Shown: positions 12,275 through 21,836 of the stretch, in pieces | How the letters are laid out: the number at the start of each line of letters is the position of its first letter | Position numbering within the stretch: position 1 is the first letter of the stretch | Source: Atherix ibis | Lineage: Eukaryota > Arthropoda > Insecta > Diptera > Athericidae | Assembly: GCA_958298945.1 (NCBI GenBank) | Contig: OY282605.1 | Coordinates: forward strand, 111,658,267 to 111,722,266 | Reading direction: 5' to 3' | Length of the DNA: 64,000 bases | Made by a program: the position numbers and the translations under genes | Notes under the pieces: model-generated | Databases searched by the model: none | What the model was told of the DNA's origin: nothing | What the model saw: only the letters and a program-made list of their open reading frames with translations

Positions 12275-13372
12275 CGAGGGTCATTCAACAAGTACTTAGC
12301 CTCACCGCCCGATGGAACTGCTGTCACAAAAGAAATTTGCCATCGTGCAGGATATTATTTTAGTAGCCTACTGTCAGTACCATCGTGCAGATATTATTTT
12401 AGTTTCAGTCGATTCCCTTCATTAGTTTTGTTTTGCGAGCCTTTGAAAGCGAGCGTGTCGGTCGGTTGCACAAAAATGGAAAAAGAACAATATCGTTCGG
12501 TGATTAGATTCTTGTTTTTGGAAGGGAAAACGCGCAACGAAATCAAAGATCGCTTGGATGCTGTGTTTGGTGACTCTTCTCCTTCGATGTCGACCGTCAA
12601 AAATTGGTTCAACGAGTTTGTTCGTGGCCGCACGCTGGTTTTTGATGAGCCACACCCAGGTGCGCCGAAAACGGCTGCTACGGAGGAAAACGTTAAAAAA
12701 GTCCACGATCTCGTGTTGGCAGACCGTCGATTGAAGGTTCACGAGATAGCTGAGACTGTGGGCATCGCAGTAGGAACGGTGCATCATATTCTACACGAAG
12801 AACTGGGCATGAGAAAGCTGTCGGCGCGATGGGTGCCGCGTTTGCTCACACCGGAAAACAAGCGCAACCGTGAGACCACATCGGCGACGTGTTTGGGGCT
12901 GTTTCAGAGCAATCCAGCGGAGTTCTTGCGTCGTTTCGTGACCGTCGACGAAACATGGATTCACTGGTACACACCAGAGACCAAGGAACAGTCGAAACAG
13001 TGGACTTCACCCGGCGAACGTGCTCCGAAGAAGGCGAAGACTGTTCGATCGGCCGGAAAGGTGATGGCCACCGTTTTCTGGGATTCACAAGGTGTGATCC
13101 ACATCGATTACCTCGAGAAGGGTAAAACAATCACGGGGCGCTACTATGCTGACTTATTGGGCCGATTTGACGTCGAATTGAAGAAAAAGCGGCCCCGCTT
13201 TGCGAAGAAAAAAGTGCTGCTCCACCACGACAAAGCGCCGGCTCACACCTCCGCCGTCGCCATGGCCAAATTGGTCGAATTGCGCTACGAATTGCTGCCC
13301 CATCCACCGTACTTTCCAGATTTGGCCTCCTGTGATTACTTTTTGTTTCCATACCTGAAAAAATCACTCGCC
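12275..13372 (+). mobile_element. Mariner-2, 3'-truncated, inserted in LINE-1 ORF2
   Basis: The left terminus GAGGGTCATTCAACAAGTACTTAG after a TA matches the termini of mariner-5 (GGGTCGTTCAATAAGTCCTTAG), so the two belong to one family. No right terminus exists: transposase sequence passes directly into LINE-1 ORF2 tail at about 13372. One deletion probably removed the mariner 3' end together with some LINE-1 sequence. The element is visibly GC-richer than its surroundings, which fits a later arrival than LINE-1. Confidence 0.75.
12340..12403 (+). repeat. Short direct duplication in the mariner-2 5' UTR
   Basis: CCATCGTGCAGGATATTATT (12340 on) recurs 40 bp later as CCATCGTGCAGATATTATTT with one base missing. 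The copies cover 12340-12364 and 12380-12403. Confidence 0.8.
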
Positions 13373-13444
13373 GCTAATCCACTCATTCAAGAGTCAATAG
13401 AAAGGATTAAATCCCAAGCCACCCAACACAGTCATTATATCTGA
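12476..13444 (+). CDS. Mariner-2 transposase ORF fused to a LINE ORF2 tail
   Basis: An uninterrupted 322-codon frame starts at MEKEQYRSVIRFLFLEGKTR. It has the mariner DNA-binding region (KNWFNEFVRGR), the linker ARWVPRLLTPENK, and all three catalytic Asp: TVDETWIHWYTPE, LLHHDKAPAH and FPDLASCDYF, with 34 residues between the last two (DD34D). After FPYLKKSLA the sequence changes to NPLIQESIERIKSQ, the C-terminal tail of LINE-1 ORF2, and ends at TGA 13442-13444. About 30-40 transposase residues and the right terminus are lost, so the element cannot move itself; whether the protein is made or active is unknown. It is related to the irritans/Himar-like group. Confidence 0.7.
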   Translation: MEKEQYRSVIRFLFLEGKTRNEIKDRLDAVFGDSSPSMSTVKNWFNEFVRGRTLVFDEPHPGAPKTAATEENVKKVHDLVLADRRLKVHEIAETVGIAVGTVHHILHEELGMRKLSARWVPRLLTPENKRNRETTSATCLGLFQSNPAEFLRRFVTVDETWIHWYTPETKEQSKQWTSPGERAPKKAKTVRSAGKVMATVFWDSQGVIHIDYLEKGKTITGRYYADLLGRFDVELKKKRPRFAKKKVLLHHDKAPAHTSAVAMAKLVELRYELLPHPPYFPDLASCDYFLFPYLKKSLAANPLIQESIERIKSQATQHSHYI

Positions 13445-13716
13445 TTTTGCTAAAGATAGTGATATTATGAACGTTCAGTTTTATAATTCCTTAACTGCCC
13501 ATTTCCATCGTGGTTAGCGGAAGCAACACAAAATTCCCAAAAATCCCAAACTCCTAATCCACTCTCCCTGAATTTTCCTTTCCCTAATTTTTTTAAGTCT
13601 AGAATTAAGGTTAGTCTGTAAGCAATTAAATATATAGAATATAGTGTTTGAGCAAGCACATATAATTTTTAAGCCATAGTTGTAAGCAATTCATGTACTT
13701 AGTCATTAAAAACTAA

Positions 13717-13728
13717 ATATGTACAAGT
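13717..13728. repeat. Left target-site duplication of LINE-2
   Basis: ATATGTACAAGT, identical to 14657-14668. It directly precedes the T-rich (minus-strand A-rich) end of LINE-2. Confidence 0.85.
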
Positions 13729-14656
13729 TTTTTTATTTTTTTTATTTTTATTTTTATCTGCAACTAAAATTTTGTTGTAACAAGCAAATTTACGTAACAA
13801 TTTAATTAACAATCTTGTGCATCATGAAGTGGGAGTAAACACCCATCGGCGTTTCTCCAACTAACGGAAGTTAGATTCCTCTAGAAAATCTCTAGGCCAT
13901 TGTCTCTTAAGTCTCCGATGAGTGTTTCCGGGGAGGGCTGTACAAGACAATTCTCTCACAAGTAGATTATGATGATAGGATAAACGGGAATGAAATTTTT
14001 GATAGCGGGAAATGCACAGGTTATGAACAAATGGAACATTTAGGTCACGATGTATTACAGTGTTACGAACATAAAAGGGGGCATCAACAATTTTACGGAG
14101 GATCTTGGATTGTAAGGCCTGGGTGCGATAGGAATTGGAACGTTTCGTTGAACACCAAAGTTCAATTCCATATGTCCAAATTGGTTTTATAATTGTATTG
14201 TACATTAGAAGTTTACTTTTAATTGTTAGTTTCGAGCGTTTGTCCAGTAGTCTAAGAAGTTGTAGGTAACGTCTGTTAGCTTCAGCTTTTTTTAATCTAG
14301 TATGTGGGTTCCATGTTAATCTCTTATCCAGGTAAAGTCCCAAATAACGCACTTTATCATATTGTGGAATCATGTTGCTATTAAGGTATAAAGGGTAGGT
14401 TTTCCTTGACAAAGTGTGAAAGTAATGTGAGCACTCTTCTGATCATTTAGCTTCACTCTCCATCTCTTAAACCAGGATTGTAGGTTGTGTACATGGAATT
14501 ATAAATTGTTGGAAGCTATGTCAGGATTTTTATGGGTAGCAAGTATGGCCGTATCATCTGCATAAGTAGCAATGATAGTATTAGGATAAACTGGGATGTC
14601 ATGCGTATAAATATTATATAAGATGGGACCAAGGATACTGCCTTGTGGTACTCCGG
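13729..14656 (-). mobile_element. LINE-2, 5'-truncated jockey-type insertion in the LINE-1 3' UTR
   Basis: A minus-strand element, A-rich at its 3' end (13729-13757 reads as runs of A on the minus strand), is flanked by a perfect 12-bp duplication. Its 5' end starts within the RT motif GVPQGSILGP, the pattern left by incomplete reverse transcription. Removing it and one duplication rejoins the LINE-1 3' UTR. The sequence differs from LINE-1, so it is a separate family. Confidence 0.85.
13861..14656 (-). pseudogene. LINE-2 reverse transcriptase, C-terminal half
   Basis: Begins GVPQGSILGPILYNIYTHDI, then the catalytic YADDT (TIIATYADDTAILAT). A frameshift lies between about 14499 and 14412. 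Downstream are VRYLGLYLDKRLTW and the thumb-like IIKPIWTYGIELWCST, both typical of the jockey clade. It stops at 13861. The N-terminal two thirds of ORF2 were never copied. Confidence 0.8.
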
Positions 14657-14668
14657 ATATGTACAAGT
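14657..14668. repeat. Right target-site duplication of LINE-2
   Basis: ATATGTACAAGT, identical to 13717-13728. The LINE-1 3' UTR resumes here and runs to its own poly-A at 14710. Confidence 0.85.
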
Positions 14669-14849
14669 AATATGAAAACAATAAATACTCTACTTAAATG
14701 AAAAAAAAAATGGCGACGGTTGGACAAATCACGATCTGTACGCACTCTAAGCAAACGGGTTGTTGGTTTGATGTCCAATAGCGTAAAAAAAAAACAGCAA
14801 AAAATCACCCGATATTAGGTACCAATGACCCAATAAACAAACGGGACTG

Positions 14850-15371
14850 TTTTTTTTTTTTTTTTAAAGTTACTTATGCTAAAGGAATTGCGAATATCCT
14901 TATAATGTTATGGTACATCGCGCGTGTGGAAAGTATTAGCACTTTGCTCTTAAATAGCTATTGATTGTAATAATTTGGGGAAATTAAATGAGGCAGAGTA
15001 TTCCTAATTCGGATTGAACGGTTAAAAAAAGAATCTTTATATCTTATAGTACGTCCAAAAAGAGGATTTAGGGTAAACTGAGTTGGCTTAATATCCTCAC
15101 ATCACGTGTTATATATATTTAAATGTGTGATATCAATGAGCTCGTGTCTATGGAAGCAGACTCGGTTATTGCCATTTTTTTCACTAGAATAGAGTAACGA
15201 TTTGGATGCATACGTGTACATAAACAAATTTAGTAATTGATCTGGTTTTATATTGAAGGTGAATGACGTTCGTGTGCGTCCAAATAGCTTCGGTCCATGA
15301 CTTGATCTGACATTAATGGCCAAATAAGTGACCAAAATATTTTGAATTGTATTTAAAGGTAGGATATTCAT
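14850..15371 (-). pseudogene. LINE-3, ORF2 C-terminal fragment with poly-A
   Basis: One minus-strand frame reads from about 15371 through stops at 15102-15104 and near 14953. It contains LFGRTRTSFTFNIKP and, further on, NPLFGRTIRYKDSFFNRSIR followed by RNTLPHLI, the characteristic carboxyl end of non-LTR retrotransposon ORF2 proteins. A run of T at 14850-14867 is its minus-strand poly-A tail. The clade is uncertain and it differs from LINE-1 and LINE-2. A possible further piece of the same kind lies at about 17110-17260. Confidence 0.55.
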
Positions 15372-15810
15372 ATCAGCAATTTAAGCATATCACAACCACA
15401 TAGACTTATTGTTGTTGTCTCAAAGAAATATAGAACTAGTCATAAAGCAAATTTGATGTTAAAATTTTTTTATTTTTACAATTTATTTTAGCATTAAATG
15501 TTCAAATAGTCTAGATAAAAATGAAAATGGCATCTTAAATAGTTGCTTGTTGCAATTATTTTAGTTGCCATTTTACTAAAATAATTGCAACAAGCAACTA
15601 TTTTAGTTGCCATTTTCATTTTTGAAGGCTATTCTAGATAAAGCACTGCTACGAATAATAGAAACAACTTCTACGTTGGAGATAATATTGATATATAGAA
15701 ATAAAATAAAATTATTGCAAACATATACGTAATGTACCTGGTTCTTTTGAGGAATGATATTGCCGTAAATATATATGGAAAGGGATGTTCCTCAGCGAAG
15801 AGTCCAATTA
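15372..15810. other. Non-coding spacer with hairpin
   Basis: No gene seen. It holds the long inverted repeat annotated at 15517-15623 and otherwise AT-rich sequence, probably old LINE remnant. Confidence 0.4.
15517..15623. repeat. Long hairpin-forming inverted repeat
   Basis: The inner arms are 29-bp perfect complements (AAATAGTTGCTTGTTGCAAT.. at 15537-15565 and its complement at 15575-15603), separated by a 9-nt loop. Near-perfect outer arms (AAAAATGAAAATGGCA at the left, complement at the right) extend each side to about 48 bp. It may be a foldback/MITE remnant, a hairpin transcript or a replication-generated palindrome. No transposase or TA flank was recognised. Confidence 0.8.
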
Positions 15811-17069
15811 TTGGGTTGTCCGGGAAGTAATTTCGTTTTTTTTCAATAAAAAATGAAAGTTAATTTTCTTATAGTGAATTAATATTTTATTCAATCAAAT
15901 ATTGTCCAGTCTGATTCAATACCCTTTGCCATCTTTCTGGCAGTAGCATGATACCACGCTCATCAAATTTTTGTTCTTTGCTGGCAAAAAACTTATCCAA
16001 GTGATTTTTGACCTCCTCATTTGAATTAAACGTTTTACCATCTAAAAATTTTTGTAGAGACCGGAACAAATAATAATTTGAAGGTGCTAGGTCTGGAGAG
16101 TATGGTGGGTGTGGCAGTATATCCCATCCAAGCTCTAAAAGCTTTTGCCGAGTGGTTAAACTTGTATGTGGTTTACATATAGTGGTTTACAATAGGTTGG
16201 TCAATTCCTATTGACCAATTCTGGCCTTTTTTCTTTAAGTGAATCAATCGATTTGTCCAACTGATGACAGTACACTTCAGAATTGATCGTTGCGTGGCTC
16301 GGTAGAAGAATCAAAATAAACGATTCCTTTGAAATCCCACCAAACAGATAGCATAACCTTTTTTTGATGAATATTGGCTTTCGAAGTGCTTTGAGCCTGT
16401 TCATCTTTTCTACTTCAGGATCTTTTGCGCTTAACATTGTTGTAGACAACCCATTTATCGTCCCCAGTGATGATATGCTTCAAAAATGGATCATTTTCTT
16501 GGCGTTTGAGAATTAAATCACAAACGTCAATGCGACGGCACAAATTATTTTCTGTAAGGAGATGAGGAACCCATATGTCGAGCTTTGAGTTTAACCTAGC
16601 CATTTAAAATGATCATGAATATTCGAATTCAATAAATTTAATCTCTCAGCGAGCTCACGAATTGTTATTCGCCGGTTTGCATCAATTAATGCCTTTATTG
16701 TGTCTTCATCATTTTCAACTGGCCTTCCAGACCGTGGTGCATCTTCGAGATTAAAGTTGCCGGATTGAAATTTTGCAAACCAGTTTTGGCACTGCCGCTC
16801 ACTTAACACATCTTCTTCATATACATCGGATAATTTTTTTCTTGCTTGAACAGCATCTTAATCTATTCTATAGTAAAAAAGTAAAATATGCCGAAAATGC
16901 GGTTTTCACTGTCCATATTTAAAAGGGTATCAACCAAAAACTACTGTACAGAATCAATCGAATTGTCAAAATACATAAGATTATGCGGCTTAAGTGTGAA
17001 GTTGGTTGTGAAAACATACAATTAAGTCCTCTGTTGGGAAACAACGAAATTACTTTTCGGACAATCCAA
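15811..17069 (-). mobile_element. Mariner-3 (mellifera type), degraded
   Basis: The ends are TTGGGTTGTCCGGGAAGTAA (15811 on) and the complement of TTGGATTGTCCGAAAAGTAA (ending at 17069), with TA at 15809-15810 and 17070-17071. Length 1259 bp. The termini and transposase are of the classical mellifera subfamily. Confidence 0.85.
15887..16916 (-). pseudogene. Mariner-3 transposase, multiple frameshifts
   Basis: Starts near 16916 (MDSENRIF) and is soon frameshifted. It continues as LSERQCQNWFAKFQSGNF with APRSGRP, then LDIWVPHLLTENN, then ITGDDKWVVYNN (first catalytic Asp). It ends FRSLQKFLDGKTFNSNEEV..LPERWQRV. The stretch with the second and third Asp is scrambled or deleted. Non-functional. 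Confidence 0.8.
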
Positions 17070-17071
17070 TA

Positions 17072-18102
17072 ATATTAACACTTTTATTTTCCTTTTTAAG
17101 CGAATCAATAGGGTTCTATAAAGAGCAAGAAATATTATTCGGGTTTTTGTGATGTGACAGGCTATTCAAGTGTTGTCATTAGAAGAAATGTCGTAACTAT
17201 AAATATCATACAGAAAAGGATAAAGAATACTAAATTAAATTAGACGAGCGAAGATATATGTTTTCTATACGATTCGGATGCGGAACTATTTTGACGTTCA
17301 AAAACTTATTAAACATTGCGATTTTGAATAAGGTCTTATAGTCAACGATTTATTGTAAAAAAATTTTGTTTGTCCATAAAATATATTCGATCACAATAAG
17401 TATCAATAAGATTTTATTAAAAAAATTGTTTAAGACTTGTAATATTTGAATTATTTCAAATTTACTGCTTGTAATATAAAAGCTATCAATATTCATATCT
17501 ATTTTTTCGTTAAACGTTTTATTATCAAATTGAAAGTGTATCGCTTCTATTAAAATAAATTCGATTTGTTTATTTTTTAAGATATCCTACAGATATATTC
17601 TGGTTAATTTTTCTATTTTCTACTAAGTAAGTATTTTTTAAGAATCAGTTTGAAGAGACTATAGAGTAGCATGGAGTGGCTATATTTTGCACATACAGGC
17701 CTCAATTTATTTGAAAGTACTTTTAAAATTCAAACTTTTTTAGCCACTACTGGCTTTATAGAGCACTCCTCCAGGCACTCTACAGGCACACGGATACACG
17801 CATTCGCAATTTCATAATTTTATATTTGCTTTGATTTTACATCTCTCACTATAGCAGTGGTAGCGATGATATATTTGTTAAGGGAGTAAATAGAAAACAT
17901 AAAACGGAAATTAGAGACTATTTGTATTTACTGAGTTAAAACTAATGTACATAAAAATAATTAGATGGCAAAGATAAAGCATTGAAACATTGCATAAGAT
18001 TTTTTTTCAAACCCCCCCAAACAATATGCTGCTGACACTGTGTACTATTTGTGCTTGATTTAGTACTCTAATTACAGTATGTGTAAATATGACTTAAATA
18101 TA
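17072..18102. other. AT-rich spacer with possible LINE remnant
   Basis: Minus-strand translation at about 17110-17240 includes SILYPFLYDIYSYDIS, which resembles the GSILGPLLYxIYxxDI stretch of LINE reverse transcriptases. If so, LINE sequence lay on both sides of mariner-3. Nothing else was recognised. Confidence 0.3.
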
Positions 18103-19347
18103 AGGTGTAGTAAAAAGAAATCCATTATTTTTCCATTAAATTGAAGGTTTTATTTAGCATAGATAGAATGATACGATTTAGATCAAATGTGCAACGTTTT
18201 GTTCGATAACTTGTTGCCGCTTTGGAGATAATTTCATAATGCCTCTCTCATAGAAACCCTCGTCCCTATTGGCAAAAAACTGGGACAGTAGATTTTCACA
18301 ATCTTCTCTTGAGGCGAATTTTTCACCTGCAAAATCATTCGTCATAGACAGAAAGAGGTGATAATCACTTGGTGCCAGGACCAAGGTCCCGGAACTTTTG
18401 GCGAGTCACTATCGATGTATGCGGCCTGGCGTTGTCCTGATGGAACACAATTCCTCTCCTATGGGCCAAAGCTGGCCACTTCTGGGCGATTGCTTCTTTC
18501 AGACGGTCCAATTGTTGACAGTATAGGTCCGAATTAAGAGTTAGGTTGTAGAGGAGCAGCTCATAGTAGATGATTCCTTGCCAGTCCCTCCAAACACACA
18601 GCAAAACCTTCCTGGCTGTCAATCTTGGCTTGACCACCGTTTGCGCCGGGTGACCGCGATATGACCATAACCGTTGTAGCTTGACGTTGTCGTAAGTGAC
18701 CCACTTTTCATCACCAGTAACCATCCGCTTCAGAAATGGATCGATATTGTTGCGATTCAGCAGCGATTCGCAGATGGAAATTCGGTCCATGAGGTTTTTT
18801 TGCGATAACTCGTGTGGCACCCATACATCGAGCTTCTTTTTGTATCCAGCCTTATTTAAGTGGTTCCAAACGGTTTTTTGTGCAATGTTTAGCTCCTGGG
18901 CAATCGAAACAGTGCTTACGTGACGGTCGGACTCGACAATTTCCATTATTTTATCGACATTTTCGACAATTGGCCTTCCAGAGCGTGGTGCATCTTTGAC
19001 GTCAAAATTACCGGAACGGAATTGACGAAACCAAAATTGCGCATGATTGGCTGTTACAGTATCAGGACCATAAATACTATTCACATTTTCAGCTGCCTGG
19101 CTTGCGTTTTCGCCTTTATCGAAGAAAAACTGTAAAATATGGCGTATTTTCTCTTTGTTGGTGTCCATTTTTGACGCGTGCTAAAAAAATACTGAGTCAA
19201 GTAATCACAAAACTATATCAGAAGCTTTTTTAGTACGGAATCTTATCTTTCTAACGTGATCTAGTGCAGATGGCACTTTTACAACGGGAGATACAGACTC
19301 CTAAAGCCATCTATTGGCAAAATAATGGATTACTTTTTACTACACCT
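18103..19347 (-). mobile_element. Mariner-4 with well-preserved termini
   Basis: The termini AGGTGTAGTAAAAAG(A/T)AATCCATTATTTT are 28 bp long with a single mismatch between ends. TA duplications lie at 18101-18102 and 19348-19349. Length 1245 bp. The right TA is shared with the adjoining mariner-5. Confidence 0.85.
18178..19168 (-). pseudogene. Mariner-4 transposase with deletion between catalytic residues
   Basis: An open frame of 267 codons from MDTNKEKIRHILQFFF contains APRSGRP, LDVWVPHELSQKN (the mariner WVPHEL signature), VTGDEKWVTYDN (first Asp) and FHQDNARPHTS (second Asp). After RQKFRDLG about 40 bp are missing and the frame shifts. The third-Asp motif LAPSDYHLF and the C-terminus continue in another frame to 18178. 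With clean termini and few lesions, this is a fairly young but dead copy. Confidence 0.85.
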
Positions 19348-19349
19348 TA

Positions 19350-20552
19350 TCGTGCAATAAGTCCTTAGAAAATCCGAGAAATTGCGCTCGTAGTGTCGGT
19401 AAAGATTTTTTTGTAAGTAGCATTATCGACAGGAACGCTGTCAAAATTTCAGATTGATCCACAGCGTAGGTCAATTTCTATCGTCGATTAAAGTTAACGA
19501 CATTTATTTGTGCATAACAATGGAAAAAAGCGAGTTTAGGGCTGTCATCAAACATCTCCATTTGAAAGGCTTAAGCCCGAAAGAAATCAAAGCCGAGTTG
19601 GATGCAGTTCATGGAACATCTGCACCTGTGTTTGCGACGGTTTACAATTGGGTGAATGATTTTAAACGTGGCCGTTCTTCCACAAAAGATGAACATCGTT
19701 CAGGACGCCCAGTTGAGGTGTCTACTCCTGAAATCATCGACAAAATCCACGATCTGATTTTGAACGATCGGCGAATTAAAGTGCGCGAATTAGTTGAGGT
19801 CACGGGCATATGACAAGGTACAGTCGCTTCAATTTTGCATGAAAAATTGTCTGTGAAAAAAATTTCGGCAAGATGGGTGCCGCGTTTGCTCTCAGAGGAG
19901 AATAAGCGCAATCGTGTAGTGGACTCTGAGGCTATGTTGGCACTCTTTCATCGCAATCCTGCCGAATTCTTTCGTCGATATGTCACTGTGGACGAAACCT
20001 GGATACACTACTACACTCCAGAAACGAAGAGACAGTCATCACAGTGGATTTTCAAGGGTGAACGGGCTCCGAAGAAGGCAAAAACTGTGCCATCGCCCGG
20101 CAAGGTGATGGCCACGGTCTTTTGTGATTCGCAGGGCATCATTTTTATCGACTGCTTGGAAAAAGGAAAAACAATAACAGGAGCGTATCACGCGTCGTTA
20201 TTGCAACGGTTGAGCGAGGAAATCAAAGAGAAACGCCCCCATCTGAAGAAGAAAAAAATCCTCTTGCATCAGGACAATGCGCGTGTGCACACCTGCGCTG
20301 TTTCCATGGCCAAAATTGTGGAATTGAGAATGGAATTGTTGCAGCATCCCTCTTATTCACCAGATTTGGTTCACTTCCAACGAGGACGTCATTGCTCAAA
20401 CGGATGAGTATTTTGCAGAACTTCCAAAGTCCTATTTTTTGGACGGGATAAAAATTTTGGAAAAACGGTTGGAAAAGTGTATAGAGCTAAAAGGAGATTT
20501 TAAAAAACAGTTTTTTTCCATCTTTTTCTAAGGACTTATTGAACGACCCTAG
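19350..20552 (+). mobile_element. Mariner-5, same family as mariner-2
   Basis: The right terminus (complement of CTAGGGTCGTTCAATAAGTC) ends at 20552, followed by TA. The left terminus begins TCGTGCAATAAGTCCTTAG directly after the TA shared with mariner-4 and lacks the outermost six or so bases. Length 1203 bp. The terminal sequence and transposase agree with mariner-2. Confidence 0.8.
19520..20531 (+). pseudogene. Mariner-5 transposase, one stop and loss of third catalytic Asp
   Basis: From MEKSEFRAVIKHLHLKG the frame has one TGA (19811-19813). It then continues through ARWVPRLLSEENK, TVDETWIHYYTPE (first Asp) and LLHQDNARVH (second Asp) to SYSPDL. There, a deletion removes the segment with the third Asp and shifts the frame. 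The C-terminus resumes as TSNEDVIAQTDEYF and continues LPKSYFLDGIK. It is irritans-like and inactive. Confidence 0.8.
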
Positions 20553-21804
20553 TATATTGACAGGTTTTTCTAGCCAGTTCTTCTATCACCTATGGGAGAG
20601 TTCACTAACAATCGATTTGCCAATTAATAAATATCTATTGTATTATATTGTTATACGTTAGCAAGGATTTAAATAGAATATTATTAAAAAATAAAAACAA
20701 CTTTTCTTTTTTTTAAAAACAAAATTTTTCTTTTTTTTGATTTTATTCCATACGAATATTACATTTTCTATACTAATGGCCCAGAATCACATGACTATGA
20801 TATTTTTCTTTTCAATTATATTTTCTATTCGTTTACTCATTGTTATTATTATTATTATTATTTTTGATTTTTTTTTTTGATTTTTATCATTAATAATTGT
20901 TCATTTATATTATGTGTTAAGTAAATTGCGATAATTGGTTTAATAAAATAAAAACAAACAAAAAAAAATTCTCTTAAATCCAAAAGCTCAAGTGATTGAA
21001 AAAATTTTGTTTAATATTTATTATTCTCATATATTTTTTTATGATTTTTTTTTTAAATATTTTTATTAAACTATCAGTTATTATAGTAAAAAAGTGTAAA
21101 ACTATTGTATATTTATTTAATTTAATTTAATTAATTTTTTTTCAATTAGTCGAGCAGCTGGATTTGGTCATGTAAATTTGGACATGTAATTATTTTTATT
21201 TTTATATTTATTATTTAATTCGATTTAAAATAATTAAAAAAGTTTTTTATATTTATGCAGAAATAATAGTACGACGGTTGCCATGAGTTTACATACATAA
21301 TCAACCTTAGAATTGGTTATAATATTGGCGACAGTATTGGTTGATTTATATATAAATATTTATTTCTGTTTCGTCTGTTTTTAATTAATTTTAATTTTTT
21401 TTTTGTTGTAAATAAGAAAAAAATTATTTGCAAATGAAAAAAAAACTAGAAAAATTAGTCGAATTAAAAAAAGTTCTAATTAATATTGAATGAAGCAACA
21501 GAATAGTCTGAGATATTTGAATGCATTCACAATTTGTTCACAACGGAATTTTGTTGCTCATTTCAACTACAATTTCAAATCAACATCAAATTGACCGTAC
21601 TATTTTTGAAAATATCTCTTTCAATAGTTCCGTACCTCCATCTGTTGATTGAACATTGCAGTTTTAGATCAAAAAAATTTCGTTACAAATACGCATATCG
21701 AATGCACTTAATATAAATAATTGTGAGCTTAAATAATTGCACCTATACTATGTATAAAGCACAAAATCACTGGTCGCTTCTGAAAAGCTGTATGTTTCCT
21801 TTAA

Positions 21805-21836
<32 letters not shown>

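Larger units (their letters stand above)
8364..13516 (+). pseudogene. LINE-1 ORF2 (endonuclease and reverse transcriptase), interrupted
   Basis: The segments, in order, are as follows. 8364-8600 is the start of the endonuclease (ALNVRSIVG..FINETHLN). 8635-9315 is the rest of the endonuclease in another frame (VIMGGDFNARHTSWGD, SVVDLFFVSS, FHSDHYPI). 9563-9780 is the pre-RT region. Mariner-1 intervenes. 11058-11384 resumes with NKKSAGIDNIS. 11385-12274 is the RT palm with CSLDITKAFDSVWH, GKGVPQGSVLGPLLYS and YSDDT (Ala to Ser in the usual YADDT). Mariner-2 intervenes. The C-terminal tail (NPLIQESIERIKSQ.., then SDFAKDSDIMN..HFHRG) stops at 13514-13516. Nonsense codons and frameshifts occur in several segments. 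Confidence 0.75.
6965..14710 (+). mobile_element. Jockey-type non-LTR retrotransposon LINE-1, degraded and multiply interrupted
   Basis: In order: 5' UTR, a gag-like ORF1 with three zinc knuckles, an AP endonuclease, reverse transcriptase, and a 3' UTR ending in ten A residues at 14701-14710. The body is broken by mariner-1 (9781-11057), mariner-2 (12275 to about 13372) and LINE-2 (13729-14656). The 5' boundary is approximate (6950-7000), since I found no clear target duplication for this element. Multiple stops and frameshifts mean that it is dead. Confidence 0.75.
6658..14814 (-). mobile_element. Tc1/mariner-type DNA transposon ends enclosing a nest of insertions
   Basis: The outer ends carry matching inverted termini: TA then ATGGGTGATTTTTTG at the left (TA at 6658-6659), and the complement of TA then TCGGGTGATTTTTTG at the right (TA at 14813-14814). 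Just inside the left end is a minus-strand transposase C-terminus (6778-6983). Just inside the right end are about 100 bp of 5' non-coding sequence (14711-14812). The TA target duplication and the transposase tail place it in the Tc1/mariner superfamily. Most of its transposase gene is missing, so it was a deletion derivative before or after LINE-1 entered it. Confidence 0.6.
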
